Positions 24,987 through 33,345 of a stretch of 64,000 bases of DNA are shown piece by piece. A program made the position numbers and the translations under genes. The number at the start of each line of letters is the position of its first letter. Within the stretch, counting starts at the first letter, position 1. The stretch is from the NCBI RefSeq assembly GCF_018316655.1, contig NZ_CP074136.1:62001-126000 (forward strand), given 5' to 3'. The DNA is from Nocardiopsis changdeensis. Its GTDB lineage: Bacteria; Actinomycetota; Actinomycetes; Streptosporangiales; Streptosporangiaceae. Below the pieces are notes generated by a model that saw nothing but the letters and a program-made list of their open reading frames with translations, was not told the DNA's origin and searched no databases.

Positions 24987-26162
24987 TCAGGCGTCGAGCC
25001 CGGCGAGCACCGGCTGCCCCTGGTCCGCGGAACCGGCCGGGCTCAGGGCCGCAGCCATCTCCACCAGCCGCTCCCGGACGGCGCGGCAGTCCCCCAACGC
25101 CCGGTGCCCCCCGCCCAGCGGCTGCCACGTGTAGTCGCGGTGGTAGTGGTCCCACTCCCCGTACCACTGCGCGTACCACTCCATCGCGCACTCCCAGCGC
25201 GCGGAGCGCTCCAGCGGGAGCCAGTACCGCTCCACCAGGTCGCGCGGCCGCGGACCCAACTCGGCGGCCGCCCGCACCACCTCCCGCCGCAGCACCGCCG
25301 TGTCGAACTCCGCGTTGTAGATGACCACGCGGCGCCCCCGCAGCACCTCCCACAGGCGCGCGGCGAGATCGGCGTAGACCGGGGCCCCGACCAGGTCCGC
25401 GGCACCGATCCCGTGCACGGCCTGCGCCCCGGGGTCGATCTCGGCGCGCGGGTCGACCACCGTGTCCAGCAGCACCCTGCCGCGCCGGTCGGTCACCGAG
25501 ATCTCGACCAGGTACCCGCACAGGTCCGTGGTCTCGGTGTCCAGGAAGACCGTGGCCGGATCATCGAGCACCTCCCGAGCCCAAGCCGCCGCGTCCTGCC
25601 TGTCGGCGGCGAACTTGCGCGTCCAGGACTGCGCCACGCAGGTTGGGCACAGGCGCTTGGTCCGGGACAGCTCGCTGCGGTCGCCGGCCACCTTCCCGCA
25701 CCCGGCGCAGGTGCGCGCCGCCAGCCTGCGCCGCTCGGCGGCCGCTTTCTGCGCCGCCGTCGGCTCCCGCTTGGGCACCGCCTCGCGCACGTCGTACAGG
25801 TACAGCCGGTCCCGGTCGCGCCGGAAGCGCACCACTCCGCGGATCGGGCCGCCGGGCCGCAGCGGCACCGGCCGGTCCGGGCCGGTCTCGGCGAGCTGGG
25901 CGCGGGTGAGCAGGTGCGCCGGCGCCTGCCCCCACCGGTACTCGGGAGCCGCCAGCACCTGGAGACCGGTGCGGATCGAGGCCCGCGACGCCCGAGCCCG
26001 TTCGACCGCCGCGGCCGACCACCGGGTCCCATCGACGTCCGCATGCCTGATCAGCCCCGACCGCACCGCCCGCCGCCACTCCCCCAGCGACAGCCCCGCC
26101 CGCGCGGCCGCCTGCCCGGGCCCGTAGTCCGCCCGCTCCGTGCTGCGCGTCTTGCCCACCAT
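24987..26162 (-). CDS. DEDD-family 3'-5' exonuclease with N-terminal zinc motif
   Basis: A 391-residue protein. The exonuclease domain starts at about residue 204: Exo I Asp208-Thr-Glu210 in FLDTETTD, Exo II VVIYNAEFDTAVL, and Exo III HRALGDCRAV near the end, so it is of the DEDDh type (DnaQ/RNase T-like). The N-terminal half includes a CAGC...CPTC zinc pair (152-175) and an HTH-like start. GGGAGG lies 5 nt before the ATG. Proofreading, RNA trimming or defence-related nuclease activity are all possible. Confidence 0.8.
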   Translation of the reverse strand: MVGKTRSTERADYGPGQAAARAGLSLGEWRRAVRSGLIRHADVDGTRWSAAAVERARASRASIRTGLQVLAAPEYRWGQAPAHLLTRAQLAETGPDRPVPLRPGGPIRGVVRFRRDRDRLYLYDVREAVPKREPTAAQKAAAERRRLAARTCAGCGKVAGDRSELSRTKRLCPTCVAQSWTRKFAADRQDAAAWAREVLDDPATVFLDTETTDLCGYLVEISVTDRRGRVLLDTVVDPRAEIDPGAQAVHGIGAADLVGAPVYADLAARLWEVLRGRRVVIYNAEFDTAVLRREVVRAAAELGPRPRDLVERYWLPLERSARWECAMEWYAQWYGEWDHYHRDYTWQPLGGGHRALGDCRAVRERLVEMAAALSPAGSADQGQPVLAGLDA

Positions 26163-26283
26163 CGTGCCTCCCGTTCGTGGTCGATGTGCAGCCGACAGTA
26201 ACCCCACCGCGAGTACATGACAAGCGGTTCAGCCGCACCGGAAAACCCGTCTCACCAGGGCTTTTGTGAGCCCCAACCGGTGT

Positions 26284-26305
26284 GATTAAGTCTTCAGACT
26301 TAATC
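26284..26305. promoter_or_regulatory. 22-bp palindrome left of the 26400-27083 gene
   Basis: GATTAAGTCT and AGACTTAATC are perfect arms around TC. The core (AAGTCT..AGACTT) recurs at 27085-27098, on the other side of the same gene. It lies between the starts and ends of minus-strand genes and probably regulates the exonuclease at 26162. Confidence 0.6.
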
Positions 26306-26399
26306 TCAGAGGCCGTCGCGCACTGGTCGATGGCGGACCGCGGGCGGTGACCCCTCCCCGCGGTCCGGAGGATGAGGCGCACCCAGGGGCGGCGGGCCG

Positions 26400-27083
26400 T
26401 CAGCTCACCGTGACCGGGCCGTGCACGGTCTCCGGCAACCGGATCCGGCGCAGGGCGGCCCGGTAGACGTCGCCGGGGGTGAGCACTCCGGTGGCGAGCC
26501 GGTCGTACTCGGCCCAGGCGTCCGGATCGTCGCGGCGGTGCACCAGCTTGGGGTGGGCGTCGCGCCAGGCGATCAGCGCCGTGACCGCCGCGGCCGAGTG
26601 CTCCCAGCACCCGGCCACCGTGCGCTGCGGCAGGTCTGCCCGGACCCGGGCGTTGACCACCCCGCGCCAGGCCCGGCCCGGCTCCCCCGTCCCGGTACCG
26701 GGCCAGCGCGCCACCGGCACCATGTCCCGGTCCACCTCCGGCACCGGCCCGGCCAGCCATCCCCGCTCCCCCAGTTCCGCGACCAGGGCGTCCCCCACCA
26801 GGAGTTCCGCTTTGGGGCGGACCCCGCCGGCCACCACAGCGGCGGCGAACTCGCGGCGCACCCTGCGCCGCCGACGCAGCTCCGCAGGGGGGACATCGAC
26901 GGGTTCATCGTCCGGGTCGGTCGGCCAGCCCTCCTCCTTCAGGTGGCGTTGCATCCGGGCGTCGACCAGGCGCCGCAGTCGGCGCCGCTCGGACTGCCAG
27001 GCCAGGCGGACCCGTTCGGCGTCGGATTCGGTGGTGCGGATCTTGATGGGACTGAACTCCATCCACGTATTTTTGCATGTCAA
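26400..27083 (-). CDS. unrecognised Arg-rich protein
   Basis: Up to 227 residues; starting at the second ATG (27062) gives 220. It is strongly charged, with a helical stretch from about 15 to 80 rich in Arg and Asp (ESDAERVRLAWQSERRRLRRLVDARM). No catalytic motif or family is recognised. A palindrome overlaps its promoter and a related one lies beyond its stop. An autoregulated DNA-binding protein is one possibility, based only on charge and operators. Confidence 0.5.
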   Translation of the reverse strand: MTCKNTWMEFSPIKIRTTESDAERVRLAWQSERRRLRRLVDARMQRHLKEEGWPTDPDDEPVDVPPAELRRRRRVRREFAAAVVAGGVRPKAELLVGDALVAELGERGWLAGPVPEVDRDMVPVARWPGTGTGEPGRAWRGVVNARVRADLPQRTVAGCWEHSAAAVTALIAWRDAHPKLVHRRDDPDAWAEYDRLATGVLTPGDVYRAALRRIRLPETVHGPVTVS

Positions 27084-27084
27084 G

Positions 27085-27098
27085 AAGTCTTAAGACTT
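27085..27098. promoter_or_regulatory. 14-bp palindrome at the start of the 27083 gene
   Basis: AAGTCTTAAGACTT is a perfect palindrome immediately upstream of the longest start. It shares its half-site with the palindrome at 26284. Confidence 0.65.
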
Positions 27099-27233
27099 AA
27101 ACGAACCGTTAAGGGGTTCTGCGGCCGCGTGTGATCTACGTCGTAAGATTTCTGGTTCTTTTCTGTCCGCCCCAAGGGGCGCGCGCGAAGTGCGGGGCCG
27201 ATCGCCTGTCGGCTAGCCGGGGCCCGCGCATCA

Positions 27234-27302
27234 GTGAAACTATGGTACTATAGTGATTGTTGATGAGGAGATTGGCCTCTCGTCATCAACGCGATACGAC
27301 CG
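27234..27302 (+). promoter_or_regulatory. TTGGCC-hairpin leader, copy 1, with shared promoter
   Basis: GTGAAACTATGGTACTATAG (promoter/operator-like) is followed 5 nt later by a hairpin: GTTGATG/CATCAAC outer stem, GAGA/TCTC inner stem, TTGGCC loop. The single-stranded tail is CGATACGACCG at 27292-27302. Three more copies occur at 30241, 31197 and 53312. It lies 26-95 nt before the ArdC-like start. Confidence 0.75.
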
Positions 27303-27328
27303 CATCCGCAACGATTGGAGTGCGCCCT

Positions 27329-27946
27329 ATGGCGCGTGCACGGATCACCCCCGCGCACCTCACCGCACATCTACAGCGCCTGCTCTGCTCGCTGGCCACA
27401 CCCCGGCAGTGGGAAGACCTCATCACCGCGGCCGACCGCATCGGCCGCTACTCCCCCCGCAACCGGGCGATCATCCTCGCCCAGTACCCGAACGCCACCA
27501 GCCTGGCCGGCAGCTCCGCGTGGGCCGGGTACGGCCGCCGGATCATCGGCGGACAGCGCGGGCTGGGCGTACTGGCCGTCACCCGCTCCCCCGGCGGCGC
27601 ACACACCCGCGCCGACCACGAGCAGGACGTGTTCGCGCCCGACCTGCGTCCGCCCCACGAGCAGGACACCCCGGCCCACCACCCCGAGCCCGCCCCCTAC
27701 CGGGGCGAGAGCGGCGCGACCGTGGTCAAGGTCTGGGACGTGACCCAGACCGCCAAGGTCACCGACTGCGCGGCGTGCGGCCGGGCCGCCGAGGCGCCGT
27801 GCGCGCCGGGCTGTGGCGGCATCCCCGGGGCGCCCGCCGAGTCGGTGACCCCGGCCCAGTGGTGGCAGCTGGTCCAGGAGCTGCCCGAGGGGTTCGACCC
27901 CGAGCCGGTGTGGGCCGCGCTCAACGAGGTCGTCTTCCTGGTCTGA
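27329..27946 (+). CDS. ArdC-like N-terminal domain protein (antirestriction-type)
   Basis: A 205-residue protein. IGRYSPRNRAIILAQYPNATSLAGSSAWAGYGRRIIGGQRGLGVL is the pattern of the ArdC N-terminal ssDNA-binding domain (shown here as family knowledge; key residues are at about 38-85). The C-terminal part has a CAACGRAAEAPCAPGC cysteine cluster and no metalloprotease HExxH motif. ArdC proteins protect incoming plasmids from restriction. GGAG lies 8 nt before the ATG. It heads an operon behind a structured leader. Confidence 0.7.
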   Translation: MARARITPAHLTAHLQRLLCSLATPRQWEDLITAADRIGRYSPRNRAIILAQYPNATSLAGSSAWAGYGRRIIGGQRGLGVLAVTRSPGGAHTRADHEQDVFAPDLRPPHEQDTPAHHPEPAPYRGESGATVVKVWDVTQTAKVTDCAACGRAAEAPCAPGCGGIPGAPAESVTPAQWWQLVQELPEGFDPEPVWAALNEVVFLV

Positions 27947-27956
27947 GAGGCCCCCA

Positions 27957-27982
27957 GGGGCGCGGGACCTCTCCCGCGCCCC
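27957..27982 (+). terminator. terminator/attenuator after the ArdC-like gene
   Basis: GGGGCGCGGGA and TCCCGCGCCCC form an 11-bp stem with a CCTC loop. A second hairpin at 28004-28021 (GCCGTGT-TCGG-ACACGGC) is followed by a pyrimidine run. Confidence 0.6.
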
Positions 27983-28050
27983 GGCTTCGCCCTCCTACTG
28001 TCCGCCGTGTTCGGACACGGCCCCCTTCTTTGCTTACTTGGAGTGACCAT

Positions 28051-28944
28051 ATGTTCCATGGCGACCTGTACGACGGTTCCCAGATGCTGCCCCATCCCGC
28101 CGTCGGCCGCCGAGCCGTGGTGCGCACGGACTGGGACAGCGGCCGGGTGGAGTACTCCCTCCTCTCCGTCGGCACGTTCACCCTGATGCCCGTACTCGAC
28201 TGCCCCGAGGGGTGGAGCGACCCGCACGGGCGCACCCTGCCCTGCAACCACGTCCGGCTGTACATGGGCACCGGCGGCCCCCACACCCGGCAGGAGAACC
28301 GCAAGCACACCCCCGCCGTGCACGGGTACGGGCTCACCGGCCCGCTCACGACCGACACCCGACCCGAGATGGGCGGCATCAGGGGAGAGAACCAGTTGGC
28401 GTTCTCGACCTGGCAGAGCCTGCCCTCCGCCACCCGTGAAGAGGCGGCGCGGATCGTCAAGGCGGTGGCCGCCCACTGGGGAGCACGCCCCGACCTGGAC
28501 CGCATCAAGGCCGCCTACGCCCGCACCCAGGCCCCCCGCCTGGAGCGCCAGGCCCGCAAGCACGCGGAGAGGGCCCGCGCCCGGTTCGAGGCGGCCGCCC
28601 GCGAGCTGGCCGGTGCGCTCGCCGACGCACACCACCAGCAGCGCCTGGCCGACACCCGCAGCGCCGCGCAGGCGGCCCCGCTGATCAGCCCGGACGCCCC
28701 GGCCACGGCCGAGTACACCGTCCACGGCGAGCGCGAGCGCCTCACCGGCGAGTACGCGGTCAACGCGGTCACTGACGGCACCGGTCGGGTGGTCCACACC
28801 CCGGGGCGCGGGTGGGTCTGGCAGACCCTGGAGACGGTGGTGACCGCCGCCGGCCCCGAGGACGCCGCCCAGGTGGCGGCGGCGATGTTCCCGAGCTTTG
28901 ACGAGCGGGAGCACGACGAGAGCGGCGAGGAGGACGAGGAGTAG
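28051..28944 (+). CDS. unrecognised accessory protein
   Basis: A 297-residue protein with a beta-rich N-terminal half containing DCPEGW and PCNHVRLY, and a long charged helix (about 165-215, probably coiled coil). The acidic C-terminal tail is EEDEE. TTGGAGTG precedes the ATG. It belongs to the same gene block as the ArdC-like and DUF2786 proteins. No family is recognised. Confidence 0.6.
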   Translation: MFHGDLYDGSQMLPHPAVGRRAVVRTDWDSGRVEYSLLSVGTFTLMPVLDCPEGWSDPHGRTLPCNHVRLYMGTGGPHTRQENRKHTPAVHGYGLTGPLTTDTRPEMGGIRGENQLAFSTWQSLPSATREEAARIVKAVAAHWGARPDLDRIKAAYARTQAPRLERQARKHAERARARFEAAARELAGALADAHHQQRLADTRSAAQAAPLISPDAPATAEYTVHGERERLTGEYAVNAVTDGTGRVVHTPGRGWVWQTLETVVTAAGPEDAAQVAAAMFPSFDEREHDESGEEDEE

Positions 28945-29029
28945 CGGCCCCGCGCCGCCCCGGGGAGGGGCGCGGCCCCGCGCCCCTCCCCCCACCCTCA
29001 CCCGATCCGAGGAGCACAAGGAGACTCCC

Positions 29030-29770
29030 GTGGACGACGCCAAGGCCCGCCGCAGAATCGACGCCCTGCTGGCCACCGCCCGCCACCCCAACACCTCCCC
29101 TGCCGTCGCACAGGCGTACCTGGCCAAAGCCGCTGAGCTGCGCATCCGCTACAACGTCGACCCCGACGCCGCCCACCACTGCCCCGGCACCGGGCCGGAC
29201 ACGAAGGACGCCGGTGTGTCCTGGTGGGATTTCCACGTCCCCGACACCGGCGGGCGCGGAGCGGCGTGCGCCGCCGGCCTGGCCTACGTCATCGACGCCT
29301 GCGGAGGCATGTCGGTGCGCGGACGGGCCCGCAGCGCGGGCGGCTACCAGGTGACGGTGGTCGCCGCCGAGGGTGCCATGGCCCTCATCCGCGAGCTGGT
29401 GCCGGTGGTCCTGGAGCAGATGCACCGCCGGGCCGTGGCCGAGTGCCGCCGCTGGCGCGCCGAGCGGTACGGCGGCGCCACCGACGCCGAGGCGCGCCGG
29501 TGGCGCGAGGACTACGTGCGCGCGTTCGGTTTCGGCCTGGCCGAGCAGATCAACACCGGCAACCGCGATCTGGTCGCCGAGGGCGAGGCCGGGCGGGCGG
29601 CCGGGATGGTGCTGGCCGCCGACCGGACGCGGGTGCAGGCCGCCTACCGGCGCCGGTACGGGGGACGGGTGCGCACCGTGCCCGCCCACGGGGCGCGCCA
29701 CGCCCAGGCCCTGGAGGCCGGGCGGCGCGATGGCCGCACCAGTGCCCCCCACACCCGGTCCGGCGCCTGA
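29030..29770 (+). CDS. DUF2786-domain protein
   Basis: A 246-residue protein. The first 45 residues (ARRRIDALLATARHPNTSPAVAQAYLAKAAELRIRYNVD, key pattern LLATA..H....A..YLAKA..L) match DUF2786. The rest is alpha/beta with a helical arginine-rich stretch. DUF2786 proteins are common on phages and plasmids and have no established activity. AAGGAG precedes the GTG start. Confidence 0.7.
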   Translation: MDDAKARRRIDALLATARHPNTSPAVAQAYLAKAAELRIRYNVDPDAAHHCPGTGPDTKDAGVSWWDFHVPDTGGRGAACAAGLAYVIDACGGMSVRGRARSAGGYQVTVVAAEGAMALIRELVPVVLEQMHRRAVAECRRWRAERYGGATDAEARRWREDYVRAFGFGLAEQINTGNRDLVAEGEAGRAAGMVLAADRTRVQAAYRRRYGGRVRTVPAHGARHAQALEAGRRDGRTSAPHTRSGA

Positions 29771-29791
29771 GCCGGACCCGACAGAGAAACC

Positions 29792-29819
29792 GGTGCGGGC
29801 CCCGCACGGGGCCCGCACC
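29792..29819 (+). terminator. hairpin after the DUF2786 gene
   Basis: GGTGCGGGCCCCG and CGGGGCCCGCACC are perfect 13-nt complements around CA. No T run follows. Confidence 0.55.
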
Positions 29820-29873
29820 CCGACCCGGAAGGAACACCCGGTACAGCAGGACACCGCGACGTTGACAGGACAC

Positions 29874-30244
29874 ATGCCCACGCCGGTCAACGCCTACAAC
29901 GCCCCCACATCCCCGACGAGCCCCCGGCCCTGCCCGCGCCCGAGGGCGCCGGCCAGGGCACGGCCGACCTGCCGGTGCCCGGCAGGACCTACCGCGCCAC
30001 CTACAGCACCGACTGGCAGGACGGCGGGCGCACCACCTACCAGGTGCAGGGGGTGGGGGCGTTCGAGCTGCGCGCCGACACGGTCTGCTGCGCATGCGGG
30101 AACGACGAGCAGGGCCGCCCCCGGCCGTGCCGTCACGTGGAGGTGATCTACGGGCGCGGGCCCCGCTACACGCCCCAGGGCCAGCGCCAGGACCTGCGGG
30201 ACGACGACCACCGGGGGCGGTGCGGGAAGCACCCCACAAAGTGA
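29874..30244 (+). pseudogene. SWIM-like zinc protein, possibly frameshifted
   Basis: An ATG with AGGA before it starts MPTPVNAYNAP, but this frame soon degenerates. The -1 frame from the run of five C at 29902-29906 continues as HIPDEPPALPAPEG and then into the clear protein from 29975 onward (GRTYRATYSTDWQDGGRTTY, then CCACGNDEQGRPRPCRHVEV, a CxC..CxH SWIM-like zinc motif). Either one C has been lost, a -1 frameshift is programmed, or the functional start is the GTG at 29975 (89 residues). Confidence 0.55.
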
Positions 30245-30311
30245 AACTATGGTACTATAGCGTGTGTCGATAGGGGGGATTGGCCTCTTCCCGTCGACGC
30301 CGATACGACCG
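30241..30311 (+). promoter_or_regulatory. TTGGCC-hairpin leader, copy 2, with shared promoter
   Basis: GTGAAACTATGGTACTATAG is identical to copy 1. The hairpin has changed bases but keeps its pairing (GTCGA/TCGAC outside; 7 bp with two GU pairs inside), with the same TTGGCC loop and CGATACGACCG tail. It overlaps the end of the zinc-protein gene and precedes the 30333 start by 22 nt. Confidence 0.75.
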
Positions 30312-30332
30312 TCTACCAGGGAGTACTCCCAC

Positions 30333-31058
30333 ATGATGCTGACGACGATCACCAAAAACTGGCTTTCCGCCCTCGGGATCTCCGAGGACCAGGTGCACAA
30401 GACCGCGCATGCCCTCCACGCCCTGGAGCCCACCGATCTCACCGTCCTGGTCGAGGCCGCCCGCTCCCCCTTCCTGGGCGAGCTGGCCGAGGTCGACCCC
30501 GCCGGGCGGATCGGAGCCCCGCGCCCCATCAGTGCGGCCCTGGCCGCGTCGGGATGCGTGTTCGCCCGCACGCTGCACGAGGGCACCCGCCCGCGCGACC
30601 ACCATTGGCTCTCCCACCTGGGGTGGCTAGTGGCCTTGTACGTCCAGCCCGGCGGCGGCGACTGGGCCATGAGGCCCGAGGCCGTGGACCTGGACAAGGC
30701 CCTCGCCGAGCGGCACAGCGCCCACACGGGCGAGTTCAGCCTCCAGCCCCTGGCCACGCTCGGGCTGCTGCTGCACCGCACCCGCGTGCAGCTGGGCCTG
30801 TTCCACCCCGGCAACGACGTCGAGTACTGGCTGCTGACCCGCATCACGCGGTCAGTGCTCTGCGAGGTCATCAACGCCAAAGTGCCGGGCTCACCCCTGA
30901 CCGAAGGCGGCTACGACGACGCGGCCGCCGCGATGATCACCCAGGCCGTCATCCACGCCGAGAGCGACGACGACGCATTCGACCTCGCTGACCGGGCGCG
31001 CATGCCCGACGCCTACAACGCCCGGCAGCGGTACATCCGCTCGCACGTCCGGTCCTAG
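30333..31058 (+). CDS. unrecognised protein behind leader copy 2
   Basis: A 241-residue protein, mostly helical, with ITKNWLSALGISEDQVHKTAHAL at the start and a His-rich centre (DHHWLSHLGWL). There is no signal peptide or clear catalytic motif. AGGGAG precedes two adjacent ATG codons. It is probably a single-gene transcript: the shared leader lies before it and a strong terminator after it. Confidence 0.6.
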   Translation: MMLTTITKNWLSALGISEDQVHKTAHALHALEPTDLTVLVEAARSPFLGELAEVDPAGRIGAPRPISAALAASGCVFARTLHEGTRPRDHHWLSHLGWLVALYVQPGGGDWAMRPEAVDLDKALAERHSAHTGEFSLQPLATLGLLLHRTRVQLGLFHPGNDVEYWLLTRITRSVLCEVINAKVPGSPLTEGGYDDAAAAMITQAVIHAESDDDAFDLADRARMPDAYNARQRYIRSHVRS

Positions 31059-31062
31059 ACCC

Positions 31063-31093
31063 CCGGGGCCGCCCCACCACGGGGCGGCCCCGG
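31063..31093 (+). terminator. terminator
   Basis: CCGGGGCCGCCCC and GGGGCGGCCCCGG form a perfect 13-bp stem with a 5-nt loop. Confidence 0.65.
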
Positions 31094-31196
31094 CCCGCCG
31101 CGTGCACGGGCCGGCCGACACCCGGGGCTCCCGCCAGGACGCATGCGGGCCCGCGGCCACCCCGCCCGGCCCAGAAGGCCGCCGAAACACGAAAAA

Positions 31197-31270
31197 CCGG
31201 CCCGGACCCCCTTGCGGGGCCCGCCCCGGAGGGCGAGTTGGCCTTGTCCGGGCCGGTTCCGATACGACCG
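31197..31270 (+). promoter_or_regulatory. TTGGCC leader, copy 4 (divergent structure)
   Basis: CCGGCCCGGAC at 31197-31207 pairs perfectly with GTCCGGGCCGG at 31246-31256. Two small hairpins lie inside. TTGGCC is at 31238-31243 and CGATACGACCG at 31260-31270. The spacing between these two conserved words (16 nt) matches the other copies (13-15). The shared promoter sequence is absent here. Confidence 0.6.
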
Positions 31271-31354
31271 CCTCCGATCGGCGGGGCGCACAATGGGGCC
31301 ACACCACCGGAAACGACTGGACACATAGTAACCGCGGCAAGGAGAACGCACACC

Positions 31355-32323
31355 ATGAGCGACCACCAGGAGCCGACGCCGGACCAGGCCGACGCCGGAC
31401 TGCTCACCCTGGAGGAGTGGGCGAACCGCTGCGGCTACAGCTACAGCCGCGCCTCCACCCTCGCGCGCGAGGAGGAGGACTTCCCCGACCCCGTCCGGTA
31501 CCGGATGGTGCCCAAGCGGCGCGCGGACACGCCCCTGCCGCCGGGCACCGACCCCGACCAGGCGGTGACCCTGGATAGGTTCGCCGACCTGATCGGATCC
31601 TCCGCCAAGACCGTGCGCCGTGTGGTCACCACCCACTCCCGGCCGCTCCCGCCCCTGGCCGACCCCGCGGAGCGGACCGCGTGGCCCACCCAGGGGCACC
31701 GTGCGCTGGGCGCCCTCCTGGAGTGGTGGAACGCCCGCCCGGCCACCACCACGAAGGTCGCCCTGTACGACCCCGAGAAGCTGGCCCCGTTCGAGCCCCG
31801 CCGGCCCCGGCCTGTGCCTCCGCTGGAGAAGCTGGGCGTGGCCCCGGACGAGGAGGTGACGGCGAGCCGGTTCGCGTCCCTGATCGGCGTCGACTACAAA
31901 ACGGTCGGCCAGTACCGGCAGCTCTCCCCCGAGAAGATGCCGCGCACGGCCGACGGCCGGCGCGTGCAGGACCTGGAGTACGGCGAGATCGCCCAGTTCC
32001 GGCTCGAGGACCTGTACCGGTGGTGGCAGAGCCGCCCCGGCAGCCGGCTGGGCGACCGCACGGGCCAGGGCGCGGGCAAGCGCCGGCGCCGCGGTGACCG
32101 CCCGGCGCCGGAGGGGATGACCCTGACCAGGTTCGCCAGACTCATCGAGGTGGATCCCGCGAAGATGCACCGGTACCGGCGCCGGCATGCCGGCTCGATG
32201 CCGGCCACGGTCGACGGACGCCGGGCGCAGGACCTCGCCAAGGGCGAACGCGCCTACTTCCCCGCCGAGGGACTGCACCAGTGGTGGCAGAACCTTCCCG
32301 AGGACGACGAGGGCGCCCACTAG
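31355..32323 (+). CDS. protein with four tandem HTH/AlpA-like units
   Basis: A 322-residue protein. Units at about 17-50, 70-128, 167-228 and 254-314 each have the form (L/V)T..RFA.LIG....TV...R followed, in the last three, by a conserved WW(Q/N).RP or WWQNLP end. Units 3 and 4 share DGRRxQDL. This looks like repeated winged-helix/excisionase-like DNA-binding domains. Four domains in one chain suggest binding to a long repeated site or DNA architecture. AAGGAG precedes the ATG. Confidence 0.65.
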   Translation: MSDHQEPTPDQADAGLLTLEEWANRCGYSYSRASTLAREEEDFPDPVRYRMVPKRRADTPLPPGTDPDQAVTLDRFADLIGSSAKTVRRVVTTHSRPLPPLADPAERTAWPTQGHRALGALLEWWNARPATTTKVALYDPEKLAPFEPRRPRPVPPLEKLGVAPDEEVTASRFASLIGVDYKTVGQYRQLSPEKMPRTADGRRVQDLEYGEIAQFRLEDLYRWWQSRPGSRLGDRTGQGAGKRRRRGDRPAPEGMTLTRFARLIEVDPAKMHRYRRRHAGSMPATVDGRRAQDLAKGERAYFPAEGLHQWWQNLPEDDEGAH

Positions 32324-32361
32324 TGTCGGCCGGCCCTTACCTGTGGCGGATCCCGCAGGGG

Positions 32362-33345
32362 TCAGGCGCTGAGCAGGAAGGTCGCCACCGCGTAGGCGGG
32401 GGCGTTGGCCAGCCGGTGCTCACCCTGTTCGTACCGCTGCGTGGTGCGCGGGTCGGCGTGGTCCATCGCCTCTTGCAGGTCCCACAGCGACACCCCGGCC
32501 GCCCGCGCCAGAGTCGCGTAGGTGGCGCGCAGCACATGCGGACGCACCTGCGCGGGGGCGCGCAGGCCCGCGGCGCGCGCGCACCGGGCCAGGATCCGCG
32601 TCACCTGGTCATCGGACAGGCGGCCGCCGTCGTTGGCCAGGAGCAGCGGCTCCCATGCCGCCACCGGCGCCACTGCCCGCCGGGCCGCGTGGTGGGCGTC
32701 CAGGTAGCCGAGAACGGCCGGTACCAGCGGTGCCGTGCGGCGCTTGTCGCCTTTGCCGGTGTAGGTGATGGTCCGGTGCGCCCCGTGCACCCCCAGGTCG
32801 CCGACGTCCATGGAGGTCAGCGTGGCCACACGGAACCCGCCCATCCCCAGCAGCGCGACCACCGCGGCGTCGCGCGGCCCCCACGCCGGGGCGGCGTCCT
32901 CGGCGGCCGCCAGCAGGTCCAGGTACTCGCTCTTGTCCAGGGCCCGGGTGGGCGCACTGGCCTTGGGGGGGCGCTTGACCGACGCGGCCGGGTTGTGCAG
33001 GCCCAGGTCCTCGCGGCCGTTCTCCGCCGCGTAGCCCACCGCGAAGGAGTAGAACGAGGACACCGAGGCCAGGCGCCGGGCCCGGGTCGAGGAGGCGTCC
33101 CCGGCGGCCTGCCGGGCGCGCGTCCAGGCGTCCACGTGCACGCGCCGCGCCGCCAGCACGTCCACGCCCAGGCCGTCGAGGAACCCCGCCCACATCTCCA
33201 GGTCCCGGGCGTACGCCTGCCGTGTATGGGGGGAGGGCTGTGCGAGCAGCCACGCCACCCGGATCCGGTCGGCCAGGCCGGGCTCCGGCGCCGCTTCGGG
33301 GCGGGCGGTGGGGATGGTGTGCGCGGGCAGGGGCTCCAGGGTCAT
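32362..33345 (-). CDS. tyrosine recombinase
   Basis: A 327-residue protein. An N-terminal SAM-like core-binding domain (30-115) is followed by a catalytic domain with Arg172 (GGFRVATL), Lys198 or Lys201, His270 and Arg273 (PHVLRATYATL), His296 and the nucleophile Tyr305 (MDHADPRTTQRYE). The active site looks complete. XerC/D-like dimer resolution or integration of the element are the likely roles. No attachment site could be identified by eye. It is convergent with the four-HTH gene. Confidence 0.88.
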   Translation of the reverse strand: MTLEPLPAHTIPTARPEAAPEPGLADRIRVAWLLAQPSPHTRQAYARDLEMWAGFLDGLGVDVLAARRVHVDAWTRARQAAGDASSTRARRLASVSSFYSFAVGYAAENGREDLGLHNPAASVKRPPKASAPTRALDKSEYLDLLAAAEDAAPAWGPRDAAVVALLGMGGFRVATLTSMDVGDLGVHGAHRTITYTGKGDKRRTAPLVPAVLGYLDAHHAARRAVAPVAAWEPLLLANDGGRLSDDQVTRILARCARAAGLRAPAQVRPHVLRATYATLARAAGVSLWDLQEAMDHADPRTTQRYEQGEHRLANAPAYAVATFLLSA

